DNA of 64,000 nucleotides from Trichosporon coremiiforme (taxonomy: Eukaryota > Basidiomycota > Tremellomycetes > Trichosporonales > Trichosporonaceae), in assembly GCA_039545355.1 (NCBI GenBank), contig BCJJ01000009.1, forward strand, positions 620,023 to 684,022. Direction: 5' to 3'. The translations under genes were made by a program, and so were the position numbers. Shown one piece after another: positions 35,416-47,291 of the stretch (positions within the stretch are counted from its first letter, which is position 1; the number at the start of each line of letters is the position of its first letter). The notes beneath the pieces were generated by a model. That model was not told the origin of the DNA. It was given only the letters and a program-made list of their open reading frames with translations, and did not search any database.

Positions 35416-38116
35416 ATGTCGTTCTTCGGCTTCGACACAGGCCTGCCGGACGACCCCCGCTCCAAGCAGGGACAGCAGAGCCAGTTCGCCTCCCGCGCTG
35501 ACCAGGATACCTTTGGCTCCTTCGACCGCGCCGGAGAGGAGGACCTCGCCGTCTACAACTGGGGCGAGGGCGGTCTGCTCGAGAGCGGCGACGACTTCAA
35601 CGATGAGACCTTTGGCGACACGGGTGACTTCGGTGAGTGGATCGGGTGTCTTGCCGGACGCTCCGTTAGCTTCAAACAAGGAGCGTGAATAGCTAACATC
35701 AGGCAACGACTTCCAGTTCGCCGCGGCCCCAGAGCCGGCCCAGTCCAAGCCCAAGGTTGCCTCGACGACGTCGCGCTTCGGACCCAAGGCTCAGGTCGAC
35801 CTGTTCGCTGCGACGGAAGATGACTTTTACACTTCGCGTCCTGCCACGAAGAGTGAGCTCCTTGAATCGTATCAACAGCTGACAGCAGAACCGACCAAGA
35901 CGCCCAAGAAGAAAAACAACGAGCCGCAGCCGCTGTGGGTTAATGCTTCGCCAGCGAACGCGTGGGGCGCCGCCCCGATCGCCCCTCCTGTCGCTGGACA
36001 CCAGCCTAGCAAGATCCTCTCACTCGAGGAGATCGAGGCTGAGATGGCGCGCACATCGATCGGCAACAAGCAGCAGCAGCAGCAGCAATATGCTCCCCAG
36101 CAGCAGCAACAATATGCGCCGTCGCCTCAGCATGTGCCCCAGCAGTACCAGCAGCCTACTCAGCACGCCCAGCCCGGACACCAGGTTCTCAGCCTCGAGG
36201 AGATTGAGCGCCAGATGATGGGAGGTGGCCCTTCGCCCGGCCCTGCCCAGGGTCCCCAGCAGCCGCCCCTCGGCCAGTCGCCTCACGGCCAGCAGCTTCA
36301 CGGTCAGCCGCCGCGCTCCCAGGCGCAAAACATTCCTCCTGGCATGCACGGTCGCACTGGATCGGCGCAGCTCTCGACGCCCCCGATCGCTGGCACGCCG
36401 CCTGCCCCCGGCCTGAACGGATCCGGCTACGCGAAGCAGCAGGCGCTCCTCGACTCCATGTTCCCGGACCTGCAGCAGGCGAACCAGCAGGGCCAGCAGC
36501 CCGCGCCGGGGCAGCCGCAGCACCCCGGCACACCCGGCTTCCAGGGTCCCCCGCCGGGACAGCCGCAGCCATCGCCCGAGGAGCTGGCGCGCATGGAGGA
36601 GCTGCACAAGCGCATCACCGCCAAGATCGAGGGCATGAGCAAGCACAACAACCTGATGGGCAATTCGGACAAGGACTTCATCACGCGTATTCAGCTTTCG
36701 CAGCTTGCCACGAGCGACCCGTACTCGTCCGACTTTTACGCGCAGGTGTTCTCCGCGCTCGCCAGGAGGGCCCAGGACGTACAGGGCAACGAGTCTGGCC
36801 CGACCGTCGTGCAGATCGCACCCGGCATGGGTCTCGGTGTCGGCGGTCCCGTCGGCAACCGCTTCGGCAAGATGGGCAGTGCGACGATGAACCGCCTCAC
36901 GACGCAGGTCAAGAAGCTCGTTTCCACGACCGCGAAGCGCCAGCAGGCCATGTCCTCTGACGCGCTTGCTGGCGCGCTCGGCCGCGTCCGTCGCGGCGCG
37001 AACCAGGCCGCTCCTCGCCCTGTTCTGGCTGTTCCTAAGCCGGAGCACCGCCCAGCCGCCGTCGCGCAGCTCAACCACTCATCCGGCCCGACCCGTGACC
37101 CCCTCACGCGCAAGCAGGTCATGTACGCGCTTGAGGAGCTCTACGACGACTGTCTCGAGCTCGAGCAGATGCGCCGCGAGGCTCCCCCGCCGACCGACGT
37201 GCCTCGCGTCGAGGCGTGGAACCAGCAGTGCGCCGCCAAGGTGGATGACCTCTGGCGCAAGCTCATGGTCATGGAGCCTCTCGGCGTCAGCACGCCGCAC
37301 CCCTTCATCTCGCTCATCAACCCGCTCAAGGGACAGCGCCTCTTCCCCCGCCTCCTCCGCCACCTCGACCACCAGCGCGCCCTCACGCTCCTCACCCTGC
37401 TCATCGCGACCTACCCGCAGCTCGAGGTCGTCGCGCGCGCTCCCCCGCCCCCTGTCGCCGACGTTTCCCTCCTCACGAAGGCGGACCGGGAAGACCGTGC
37501 GCGTCGCGAGGCGCAGACGGACTCCTTCCTGCACTGTGTCATCCCCGGCGTCGACATGCTCATCAACCAGTGCAACCTCGGTCTCGTCGCCGGCCTGCTG
37601 GGCATCTGCACTCAGCGCATGGAGCTCGGTGCTGTCGCGGCCACGCGTCCTGGTGTTGCGCTCTTCACCGCCCTCCTGTCTCGTGCTCAGTCGCTCGTTC
37701 GCGGCGAGGCGCCCGTCGACCCCGCCGAGCGCGAGCAGTGGACCAAGACCTTCGACTACTTCCTGCAGACGATCAGCCCGCACCTTCCGGACCTGTTCCC
37801 GGCAACCCTCGCCCAGAAGGCCGCCTTCGGTCCCAGTGCCTACCTGCTCAGCTCCGAGGGCCAGGCGCGCCAGGACCGCGACCACGGCGAGATGGAGCGC
37901 CGCGAGGCCGAGGTCTGGGGTCTCGCTGCCGCACTCGCCGTCAACGCGCCCGAGGACCAGCAGACCAACCTCGTCGCCGCGCTCCGCGACAAGATCCTGC
38001 ACACCGTCCAGGCCGCGCGTGACCCGAAGACGCCTCGCGAGAAGGCCGAGCTCAAGCTCAGGAACGTCAACATGTTCCTGCATGGACTGGGTCTTGATGC
38101 CAGCATGATTGAGTAG
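35416..38116 (+). CDS. PAT1: mRNA decapping activator Pat1
   Basis: Three exons, 35416-35632, 35703-35852 and 35889-38116, give about 864 residues. The start MSFFGFDTG, then NDETFGDTGDF, is the N-terminal signature of Pat1, which binds the Dhh1 helicase. A disordered Gln/Pro-rich region follows, with QQQQQQ and QQQQQ tracts and two SLEEIE motifs (about 180 and 240). The C-terminal half is the helical Pat domain (KDFITRIQLSQLATSDPYSS, RKQVMYALEELYDDCLELEQ, PHPFISLINPLKGQRLFPRL). Pat1 bridges Lsm1-7 and the decapping enzyme in P-bodies. The third exon has a CAGCAG acceptor, so an alternative start at 35886 changes one residue. Confidence 0.94.
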
Positions 38117-38955
38117 ATGAGGAGAGGCGTGCATAGCGAGTAGGAGGCGAGATCAGCAGAAACATAGGATACCCAGGATAGGATTTTTTTCGCAACTAGG
38201 GCCCACATGCGTCCCAAAGTACGACGCGGGCGCGAGACAGAGGCAACAGAGACAGTTATGCACGATGTACACCGTGCGCGTACAGAACAACCGGTAGCGA
38301 TGGGTGACAGCGGGTAGCGAAGAGGTGGAGGGTCTTTTTGGCAGCATATTGTTACACACGGAGTCTGAGGATGGTTGGAGTGTCGGTGACGATGTTGCCG
38401 ATCTCCGTCAGACCTTCCAAGCCCAAAGTGATCGAACGTTATATTGCGACAGCTGCAAAATGTCACCGTGGCCATAGCCGGCTCTCGGGTGTGCACGCCC
38501 GGAGACAACGCTCCTGGGACAGCGCCGACACAGATGCAATCACCGTGCTCATCATCCTCAGTCGGCATTTCCAAGATCCACGGCAGGGACAACTCACCTT
38601 CACCGGTGTGCCGTGTCGAGGCGTGAAAACGGGCCCGTCCCGAGTGCGCACATGAACGATGGCTCCATGCCTCAGCCTCATAACCAAGTGCCAGATCAAC
38701 CTCAAACTCCAACCGAGCATGTATAGATCACAATCTTGTAGGGCACTTTCATCGATAATATGCATGCTGGCTGTAGCATCCCTTGTCTGTCTAGTCTTGG
38801 GTGAAAGGATGGCTGATCTCAAAGTGCGACAGGAGAGTGTTCACTGCGCTCGATAAGCCCATCCTGTGTCTCCACAATGTCTGCAACTCGTCGCAGCTTG
38901 CGCATAATTGCTACAATGTATTGCATACAACGTAGTACCTAGGAAGATTTCCGCA
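38117..38955. other. Convergent intergenic region after PAT1
   Basis: About 840 bp between two stops. Short ORFs only (e.g. 38338-38655), no recognisable domain. It is longer than the other convergent spacers here, so a non-coding transcript cannot be excluded. Confidence 0.4.
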
Positions 38956-39993
38956 TCAACCGTTCACGTCGTCGTACGACGTGATGGTCAACCACATCAT
39001 CAGCTCAATCCAGTGCTCCTCATTTCCTTCTTCGAGGTGCTCCATACCGTACTCGAACCGCCCTCGCTTTCCCCCGGTGAGAACGAACATTCGTGTGGTT
39101 AAGGGAGGGAAGGTAATAGATCCATCAGAATCTCGAACCTCACCGGCGATGCGGTACGAAGAGAAGAAAATGCAGGATGCATTTTCCGCTCGCGCACTTC
39201 GGCGCCGGGCAGCGGCATGCTGATGTCCTTGACCTCCTTCGGGTTCTTGCCCAGTACCAGGGCGACTCGCTTCAGGACGGTAGGGCTGCTTATGAAGCGA
39301 ATGAAGGTGCCCTTTTGCGGCATGAGCATCTACTGTCAGGATGACCAACCACTAACCATCAATTGCCACTTACCCGTCGCTCTCCGCTCAAGAACTCCTC
39401 CAGGAACCTCGAGTGCTCAGCGTTCGGAGCCGGCTGGGTATCAGCGAGCTATTGAGTGTGGCCTCGGGTTAGGGCATTCTTACCTTGAGGAGCTTCAGGC
39501 GAGCACGCTCGTCGTCCGGTGCCGTAGACGCGGGACTAGTCGCTTCCGAGGTCGCTGCAGTCGAACTAGAAGACGTCGTGGCAGTTGCTGATGCCGTCCG
39601 GGTTGAGGATTTGGCCGAACGCGTACGGCTTGACACCGAGATCTCATTCGAGCCAGCCTCAAAGTCCTTGGGCTTCGACGCCGAGTGCTCGTTGGGTCGT
39701 GCAGCCGACGCCGCCTGGGTGCTCGTGATTGTCGTACCGAGGAAGGCGGATGTGGGCTGGGTGTTGCTCTGGTGCAATGACGAAGCGGAGTCAGAGAGTG
39801 AGCCTTGACCAGCCGCCGTGAACCGGGCAGTCAGAGCCGCAATCACCTGACTGTTGCCCGCAAGTTGGTCAGCCGCAAGCTTCAGGAGCGCCGCGTCGGG
39901 GATGGTGCTGTTCAGTTCGGAAGGGCCGCCAGGCACAGATCGGGAACAGGCGTTGGGGGGCAGCGCACGGGAGGGCGAGTTCTCAGAACGCAT
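38956..39993 (-). CDS. Hypothetical protein, Ser/Ala-rich N terminus, conserved-looking C terminus
   Basis: Not recognised. Model: exons 39993-39484, 39448-39374, 39329-39144 and 39066-38956, 257 residues. An Ala/Ser/Thr-rich N-terminal half (LNSTIPDAALLKLAADQLAG near residue 30) leads to a helical, charged part: HSRFLEEFLSGERR, TFIRFISSPTVLKRVALVLG, KNPKEVKDISMPLP, and an acidic end RFEYGMEHLEEGNEEHWIEL. The first two junctions are clear. The last intron is doubtful: in the other frame, 39070-39150 reads as coding-like sequence leading straight into the final exon. An upstream ATG at about 40163, behind a pyrimidine-rich leader, might mark the true transcript start, but no phase-correct splice to 39993 was found. 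Confidence 0.55.
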
Positions 39994-42150
39994 TAGCGGC
40001 CGGCGTCAAACAGGTTTGGTGGCGAATAGCGGGAAAGTAAACTGACCGCTCTCTTTGAAACTTAACCAGAGACGTCGGACTGCGCAGGGTCGAGCTGTTG
40101 TTCGGAGGCTTCAGACAAGTAAAGAGCTGAACGTGCCCGCTTACTTGCTCGGGTCGTACTCATGCCAAACAGCGAGGCGAGAGTAGAGGTTCGGGAGTGA
40201 AATAGAAACAAGAAGAAAGGAGAAAGGACTGAGGAAAAGCAGGCAGCAGAGAGGAGGAAAGAAGGTGCCGGGGTTGAGGTGATGTCGTCCGAGAGCGGCG
40301 AAAGCTTTATATGACACAGCACTAATGCACCGGCCAAGGAAAGGGGCGCAGGGCGCAGGACGCAAGAGGCCTGGAGGCCATATCGCTGGCGTGCTGGGCG
40401 AGGTGACTCATCTTCGGCAGCGCTGGTTTGGTCTGCCTTCACGCCCGCCACCACCTTGGTCCACACAACTCCACAGCTCAGGCGGTTCGCCAGTGTGCAG
40501 TGTGGGGTGGGACCAAGTGGGACCCCACCTCTCATGTCTCAACTATTGTACTGTAAGTCTGCTTCCGTGGACGCCTCCCTCCGGCGCACAATGCTGAGCG
40601 GGTTCCGTATTCTGTAGCCGGGCACGCTTGGCTGCTTTGCAGACAGGTCTTGGAGCCTAAACACGCATCGGTTTCCGCAGCCGTCGCTTCTCGCGCAGAT
40701 CGGTCTGCACCAACGCCAGCAAGCACCTTCACACTCTCACTACTGACAACCGCAGTACGTTTGCTTTTGCTCTGGAAGGGGTTTAACAAAGGAAGACCGA
40801 ATCTGGAGGACGTGTCGCCCAGCGTCGCACCATTCCCAAGACCAAGGTGAGTCTCGTGGGTGTGGCAACAGGCGTTCGCACTGCCCTCGGTCTGTCGCTG
40901 TTCAATTCCGACAGCTTTCCTGCAAGTCTACAATGTCTTAGGGAACCACTTCAGCCCCGACGATTCCACGGGGGACAAGCTCAGAGGGACTAGAGGCAGC
41001 CGTGCTGTTCGATGAGGGTGCCTTGGGAAGACATGGAGAAGGAGGCCCATAGTCGAAGCTTATTCATGTCGATGCCCGAGACGCCAGTCAAACTTCCACT
41101 CCATTACCCTGCTCCTCACAAAGGGCAAGGCAGAAGCTTAACTGCTGCTACGTCCAAGGTATAAGCTAATGTCCGCTGGCCTTCTGAGACAATCAGACTC
41201 ACCACCAGCTTGCGTCCGACGTGACCCCCCCCCCCCCCCCGGGTCCCATCTTTGTCCGCCATCTCTCCGCAGTCGCTAACTCCTGGAGCTCTCCAGAACG
41301 TCGCGACCGTCAACCCGGAGAAGGTGGATGATACCAGTATCGACATCTCCCCGCCCGATGTCGTCGATTTGCTCTCTTCCTCTTCGACCCCACCGTTCCC
41401 CTGCCTTCCCCGATGATCCCATCTCCTCAGCCCGCCCGCCGCTCAGCCGACTCGTCGTTCGCTCCGTCTAAGGCGAACACAAGCGACGCTCTCGCAGGCG
41501 GTTACGGTCGGCCTCCGCATCGATATAAGGCTTTGCATCATTCACTGACGCTCGGAGTATGCGTGAGGGTCCGTACACAAGCGACTGGACCACCTGCTTT
41601 TGCTTCCCAGAGCACCGCCCTGGTCCAGTGATAGCCCTGTTCCTTTACATGCGCTCTGGCACTCTACAGTATCATGAACAATGTCCAACAGTCTCTCCTT
41701 TAAGCTCGCTACCCTCCCCTTCACAACGTCTCCAGCGATGTAACTTCTTGTATTATGCAAGGATTTATGCCCCCTCTGCGGACCAGGGGAGCTCGCGTGC
41801 GTGGCATGAACCACAGATCATGGTTGCTAAAGCGCAGGGTGCAAGAGCTGGGAAGCGTCATTGGGCCAGGGCCGATCAATGCATCATCGTGGAGTGGAGG
41901 CGGAGCGTCCTGGGTCCTTACCGCGAGGTCTGCAACCGCCCACCCAGGGGACAGGAGCCTCAACCCCGGCAGTGCGTCGGAGCATCTGCCCATGGGTGTC
42001 CAGGTCTTGTCTGCAAGTCAAGCATGCATGCGCGATTGCGGAGTTCTCTCCTCGGTACGCAAGGACGAGTGCTTGGTGGCCGACTGCAGATAAGATAAGA
42101 ATAGTGGGGCCCAAAACACTGAGCGGATCGCCTGAGCTGCGGAGACCGAG
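39994..42150. other. Gene-poor region with possible gene relics
   Basis: No intact gene. On the minus strand, 40160-40290 is pyrimidine-rich and probably the promoter and leader of the unknown gene below 39993. On the plus strand, short coding-like pieces occur near 40740-40850 (LLLLWKGFNKGRPNLEDV), 40920-41010 (FLQVYNVLGNHFSPDDSTGD) and 41310-41400 (NPEKVDDTSIDISPPDVVDL), separated by stops and frame changes, with one donor-like GTGAGT near 40847. A run of 16 C lies at 41225-41240. Confidence 0.4.
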
Positions 42151-42155
42151 GTGGC

Positions 42156-43073
42156 GGCCGTAGCGAGGCGATTGCGGCAGAAACTGTTCAGGAACTCCTC
42201 GAGCGCATCGAATTTCTCGGAGACCAGCGACGAGCCTGTCAGCAGTGTACGAAGAACCAGGATACGAAGCTGTGGATCGGTCCGTCGACATCCACCCCGA
42301 CAAACACCTGCACCGCAGCACCGAAACTGTTCAAGACCTCCTCGAAGGCATCACATGGCTGGAAGCTCAGCAGCGTGGCCGCCCAAATCGGATTACACAT
42401 TTACTCAGCGCGCTGGAGGATGGGACGGTCCGGGTGAGGTGGACGTCGTGGACGATAGCAAGTTCTGACGACAGGTGTGCGTCCCGCTCGATAGCTCGCT
42501 GCACAGGGTCAGCACGCCGAAGCGATCCCTGAAGCGTTTCCGTCGCCGGCTCAAGACGCCAGTCAAGCACGTCTTTGTCCCCCTCCCAAGGAACCAGTCT
42601 CCCACGCGCTCAACGGTGTCTTCACGGGGTACATGAAGGTTGTGGACACCACTGCGAAACTTTGAGTCCAAGGGTCTCCGCGTTAGTGTGTTCAATGACG
42701 AGGGTGACGAGCTATTCAGGTACACGCACGACACCCTGTTCTTCAGCGGGGTGGGCGCACTGGAACCTCTTCTCCGAGTTCCTGGCAACAATCAGAGGGG
42801 GTAGCTGGGATATTGTAGCGGCCCAGCAACCCGCGACTGCAACCCAACGCATGGTCGCCCCCAGTTGCTCCCATCTCGCCCCGAGAAAGGGCAGCCAGGG
42901 GACCTTCAAGAGTGAAACCTTCGCGTTCGTATTGGTACTCTGCAGAAGAATGCAGTATTAATGTTCAATCCTATCCAGCCGCACATCGAGGATGGCGTCA
43001 GAGTCAGGGCGAACTATTGGCATGTCGTTGCAGGAGCCCAGATGCCTGTGAAGGTGGCCAGGGGTGGTTAAGA
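42156..43073 (+). pseudogene. Decayed protein-coding gene, family not recognised
   Basis: Coding-like segments run in order on the plus strand but in changing frames and across stops: ETVQELLERIEFLGDQRRA (about 42180), DLLEGITWLEAQQRGRPNRI (about 42335), PVSHALNGVFTGYMKVVDTT (about 42595), RVSVFNDEGDELFRYTHDTL and FFSGVGALEPLL (about 42680-42780), then VRIGTLQKNAVLMFNPIQPH and IEDGVRVRANYWHVV up to a stop at 43073. Four or more frame changes or stops interrupt them and no splice pattern repairs these. The pieces do not match a family I know. It could instead be an intact gene with unusual introns, but that seems unlikely. Confidence 0.42.
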
Positions 43074-43090
43074 CAGGACTATGGGTGTGC

Positions 43091-43650
43091 GAGGGGACCA
43101 TATGACGAGGTCGCCATATCACAAGGTCGCCATATCTCGAGCTCATGATATGACGAAGTCGCCATATCGCAAGGTCGCCATATCTCGAGGTCACCATATC
43201 TCAAGGTCACCATTTGAGAGCTCGCCATATGACGAGGTCGCTGTATGTTGCAGTCGCCATAGGACAAGGTTGCCATATCACAGGGTCGCCATAAGACGAG
43301 GTCGCTGTATGATGAGGTTACCATATGACAAGGTCGCTGTATGATGAGGTCGCCATATGACAAGGTCGCCATATCACAGGGTCGCCATATCAGAAGGTCA
43401 CAATGTGAAGAGGTCGCCATATGACAAGGCTACCATATCTCGAGTTCACCATATGAAGAGGTCGCTGTATGATGAGGTCGCCATATGACGAGGTCGCCAT
43501 TCGAGAGCTTGCTATTTGACGAGGTCACCATATCACAAGTTCGCCATATCACAGTTGCCATATCTCGAGGTCACAATATGACGAGGTTGCCAAATCACAA
43601 GGTCGCCATATCTGAGGTCGCCATATCTCGAGGTCGCCATATTACATGGT
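43091..43650. repeat. 16-bp minisatellite, about 35 degenerate copies
   Basis: Tandem units of about 16 bp with core GGTCGCCATAT followed by variable GACGA, CACAA or CTCGA. Variant units with GTCGCTGTATGATGA recur at about 43206, 43306, 43340 and 43460, giving a higher-order pattern. The core CCATATG/CCATATC is AT-centred in otherwise GC-rich DNA. Because 16 is not a multiple of three, frames rotate, yet both strands stay open for 87 to 113 codons; these ORFs are a by-product. Confidence 0.9.
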
Positions 43651-44982
43651 TATCAGTCAGACTTTGTAGTTGGCAAGTAAGTTAAACTGTCTATATATCC
43701 AGCAAGGTGGAGTTGGTGGCTGGAACGCTTCCCCCGGAATGCACACTCCGGAATGCACACGCAGCAAACGCGGTTTTAGCGTCCTGTAGCTCACGTGATC
43801 TACAAGGAACACTCCACTTCTCGATCGCGGCTATTCGCTGTGCTGCCCGGTGCATAGCTGGTTTTCGCCTACTCCAGATAGACAGACCCATAGAGCAGCA
43901 CCTGCTCCTCTCCGAATTGCACGCTTCCAACGCGCCACATTGGCTGTCACAGCTCGGCCACGGATCTTGGACCACAGAGATGGACGCTTCATGCCTCGCT
44001 TTCGCGACAGGGGTCCTAGGTACGTCGAACGGAGCCACTCCACGTGCACATCACCGTGCTAAACAGCACTCCATTCGGCGGAGCTCTGACGCAGCCCCCT
44101 GAGCTGACGGACAGTTGATATGACTGGACGGAGCAAGGTCATCTGCAGAGCTGCTCCCATGCTCCCCCTGCGCCTGCCGGCTTCTGGGCCACTCAGAAGC
44201 GGAGAGTACGGGGCTGCTTCTGATAACGTCCCGTGGTTGGCTCGTAATTCGGCGGCGCCCGTAGAGTCAGGTGAGCGGTGGGACTCCACCGTCAGGCCCG
44301 TCAGGGATGTGGAGAGCCAGGGGGGCAGGGCCTACGCGTCAGTGATTGGCATGCCTGAGTGACGCTGACGGACAGTCCGCTGACCTTGGCTTTGCAGATG
44401 AGAGCTTCTCTTCCAAAATTTCACACTGCACGAAAGAGGAAGCTCCGGCGCATGGTCTGTGCGGGCATGAAGATGAGTGAATGAGCGCCTGATTGCTTGG
44501 CTAGCGGCCTCGACCGAAAATACTTTTGGCGCCAGACGCACTACCACCGCGCCCAGAACGCCAAACCTCCACCAAGCCTCCGGACACGCCCTGAGCACCC
44601 CTGCCAAGGTTGTTTATCAGTTCGGAAACACCGGCGGCGGGCCCAAGCGAGCCCGAGCAGCGCGTACGGCAAGCTCCACACGGTCCACAGACCGTCAGCC
44701 TGATAGAGCTCTCGGCAAGCCCCTACCGGGCCTTTATCCGATCGTTTTGGCTCCGGAGCCAGTCAGACCGCCCATCGCATCAGACGGAGAGCTCCACGCC
44801 CGCGACCAGCGCAGGGGTGAACAGCTGCCCGACCGCTCTCGGACGCCCAGGCCGCCATGAGAATTCTGGCTCGCCTGACCTGACCTGACTGATCTTCACC
44901 CGCTCATCTCTGGACTGACTCTTTCCTCATCGCTACAACTTTTCCGGACGGCAGTTGCCCACCCCCGGTCGCCCCCACCACC
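43651..44982. other. Region upstream of the permease gene, no supported gene
   Basis: About 1.3 kb. Several ORFs of 70 to 131 codons on both strands, without recognisable domains. A 12-bp direct repeat (CGGAATGCACAC) occurs twice near 43735-43762. The end near 44900-44980 is pyrimidine-rich and is the likely permease leader. Confidence 0.45.
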
Positions 44983-46919
44983 ATGTCGAAGTACGACGAC
45001 GAGAAGGTGGCCTCCGGCAAGACGGAGGTCACGAGTGCGGAAATCTATGATCCGTCCCTCGAGAGCATCTGGACGCGTCTCGGCCTCAACTTCGAGAGCT
45101 TCAAGCCCGCCCCGGCAACGACCAAGGGTATCGTGACCCATGGAGACATTCCCATCGAGCTCGACATGTACGACAATGGCCTCCTGCAGCAGAAGATGAA
45201 GCCCCGGCATCTGCAGATGATCGCGGCCGGAGGTGCGATCGGAACGGGTCTCTTCGTCGGAACGGGTGGTGCGCTTGCGACTGGTGGTCCGGCGGGAATC
45301 GTTCTCGGCTGGCTGATCATGGGCTTCATGGTTGTCAATGTGAGCGGAAGCAGAATGCCTCAGGAATCAGGCACCTATGCCAGGCACCGGTGGAGGTGGA
45401 GATGGCGGTGGAGGTCGACTTGTGGCAAGTGGCTAACGTCAGATCACTCAAGCACTCGGAGAACTCTCTACTCTTTACCCCGTTGATGGTGGTTTCTTCA
45501 CTCTTGTCTGCCGTTTTCTTGATCCAGCTCTTGGTGGGGCGCTAGGCTTCAATTACGCCTTTCAAGTATGAGTTCTTGACGAGAAAACTGCTAACAAACT
45601 CAGTGGCTTTGCACGCTGCCGTTAGAACTGACAGTTGCGGCGTCAACGGTTATGTTCTGGGACAACCCGGTTCCCTTGGCCGCTTGGATCACGATCTTTT
45701 GGGTTATCATTATCCTTGGTGTCTTATTCGGAACCCTCGGTTACGCGGAGGAAGAATTCTGGACCGTGAGTGCCCGATGCACAGCACTGGAGGCTGACCG
45801 GTCTAGTCTTCCCTCAAGATTCTCGTTATTTTCATTTTCGTCTTTGTCGCCATCATCTGCGTCTGTGGAGGAGGTCCCTCCTCGGGCGAGTATGGCAGCT
45901 ACGTCGGCGCCAAGTACTGGCACGACCCCGGCGCGTTCGCTTATGGATTCAAGGGTGTCTGCAGCGTCTTCGTCACCGCTGCATTCAGTTACTCGGGCTC
46001 TGAGCTTGTGTCCTTTGCTGCGTCTGAGACCCCGGACCCAATGAATTCCATGCCGCGTGCCATCAAGGGCGTTATCTGGCGTGTGATCATCCTCTTCCTC
46101 GTCGTCATTCTCATGATCAGTCTTTCGATTCCCTACAACGAGCCCCTTCTTACCGAGGGCGATGGAGCGAACGGCTCGCCCATGGTCATCCTCATGCGCA
46201 GGGCAAACATCAAGGGTCTTGATCACCTCGTTAACGCCACTGTCCTGATCGCCGTCCTCTCGATGGGTCTTTCCTGCGTCTACGGCGGTACCCGCCCCCT
46301 CCTGTCCCTCGCCAACCAGGGCTTCCTTCCCAAGATCTTCTGCTACGTCGACAAGTCGTCCCGCCCCCTCTTCTGTATTCTGGCCGTCATGATTCTCTCG
46401 CCTCTCGCCTACATCAACGTGCTCCCGGACATCGGCACCCAGGTCTTCGACTGGCTCATCGGACTTTCCGGTCTCTCGACACTGTTCACGTGGCTGGCCG
46501 TGTGCATCACGCACATCCGTTTCCGCCAGGCCTGGAAGGCGCAGGGCCACTCGGTCGACGAGCTTCCCTTCCGTGCCTTTGGCGGAATGTGGGGCAGTGT
46601 CGTCGGTGCCACTCTCGTGAGCCTCATCATCATCTCGCAGTTCTACATCGCCGTCTGGCCGGTCCACGACGGCTCGGAACCCACCACCCCTGGAGAGCGC
46701 GCCGAGTACTTCTTCATGATCTTCATCAGCGTGCCCATCCTTATCCTGATGTGGGCGGGCTTCTGGCTCTGGAAGAGGACGAGGTTCTGGAAGGTTTCGG
46801 AGATCGACCTCAAGACCGGACGCAAGATCTGGCTCACTGCGGACGAGCTCAACGCCATGCGGGCTTCCCGACGCAACAAGCCTTGGTACGCGCGCATTTA
46901 CCAAACTCTGTTCGCTTGA
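44983..46919 (+). CDS. Amino-acid permease (APC superfamily, fungal YAT type)
   Basis: Four exons (44983-45339, 45443-45565, 45604-45765, 45807-46919) give 584 residues with about 12 membrane segments. The cytosolic N terminus leads into KPRHLQMIAAGGAIGTGLFV (written here with its MKPRH start), the signature of TM1 in fungal amino-acid permeases. GELSTLYPVDGGF, FSYSGSELVSFAASETPDP, and TRPLLSLANQGFLPKIF are the other conserved blocks. The C-terminal tail has FWKVSEIDLKTGRK, typical of general and broad-range permeases. It imports amino acids by proton symport at the plasma membrane; the substrate cannot be told from sequence alone. The upstream region is long and gene-poor. Confidence 0.93.
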
Positions 46920-47291
46920 TCGAGCTGTGTGGACTCAGTCACAAGGGGACGAAGTTGGACACACCTCGAAAAGAAGCCACTAAAGGTGGACAAGACGGGC
47001 CAGAAGTCTTGTCGGTTTGCCCCCGTGACCTTCGGTTGCGCCCTCCGCTTACTTTGTCGGTACCTCTCAGCACCTCGACACAGTCAACCTCGTCGTTTTC
47101 ATCGCTTTTTCGTTCCCCTTCCTCATGTTCCATTTGTTCACCCGTGTCTCTACCTATCTCTCAGCAAAACCATATTTCAAGTCATCAAAACACCGTGCAT
47201 CTCCAGGGTAAGCTCAAACACAGGGTTCTCGTATTCGCATCCTCTTCTTTGTCCCAACCATGTATATATCCCATAACTCATATCTCCTCGG
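46920..47291. other. Convergent 3' spacer permease/GDPD
   Basis: 372 bp between two stops, C/T-rich on the plus strand around 47090-47190. No gene seen. Confidence 0.5.

Noticed and set aside
40062..40535. 157-codon minus-strand ORF with an internal MSTTRASKRARS start
   Set aside because: Mostly promoter and leader of the gene below 39993; no phase-correct splice connects the internal ATG to that gene, so it is only mentioned as a possible upstream exon.
42088..42100. GATAAGATAAG as nitrogen-control (GATA factor) sites for the permease
   Set aside because: Nearly 3 kb upstream and across a decayed gene and minisatellite; too distant to assign.
43079..43420. Proteins encoded by the minisatellite (both strands open)
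   Set aside because: The 16-bp unit lacks stops in most frames, so long ORFs arise automatically.
45741..46904. 387-codon minus-strand ORF opposite the permease
   Set aside because: Antisense of membrane-segment codons, giving a Glu/Asp/Arg-rich translation without a domain.
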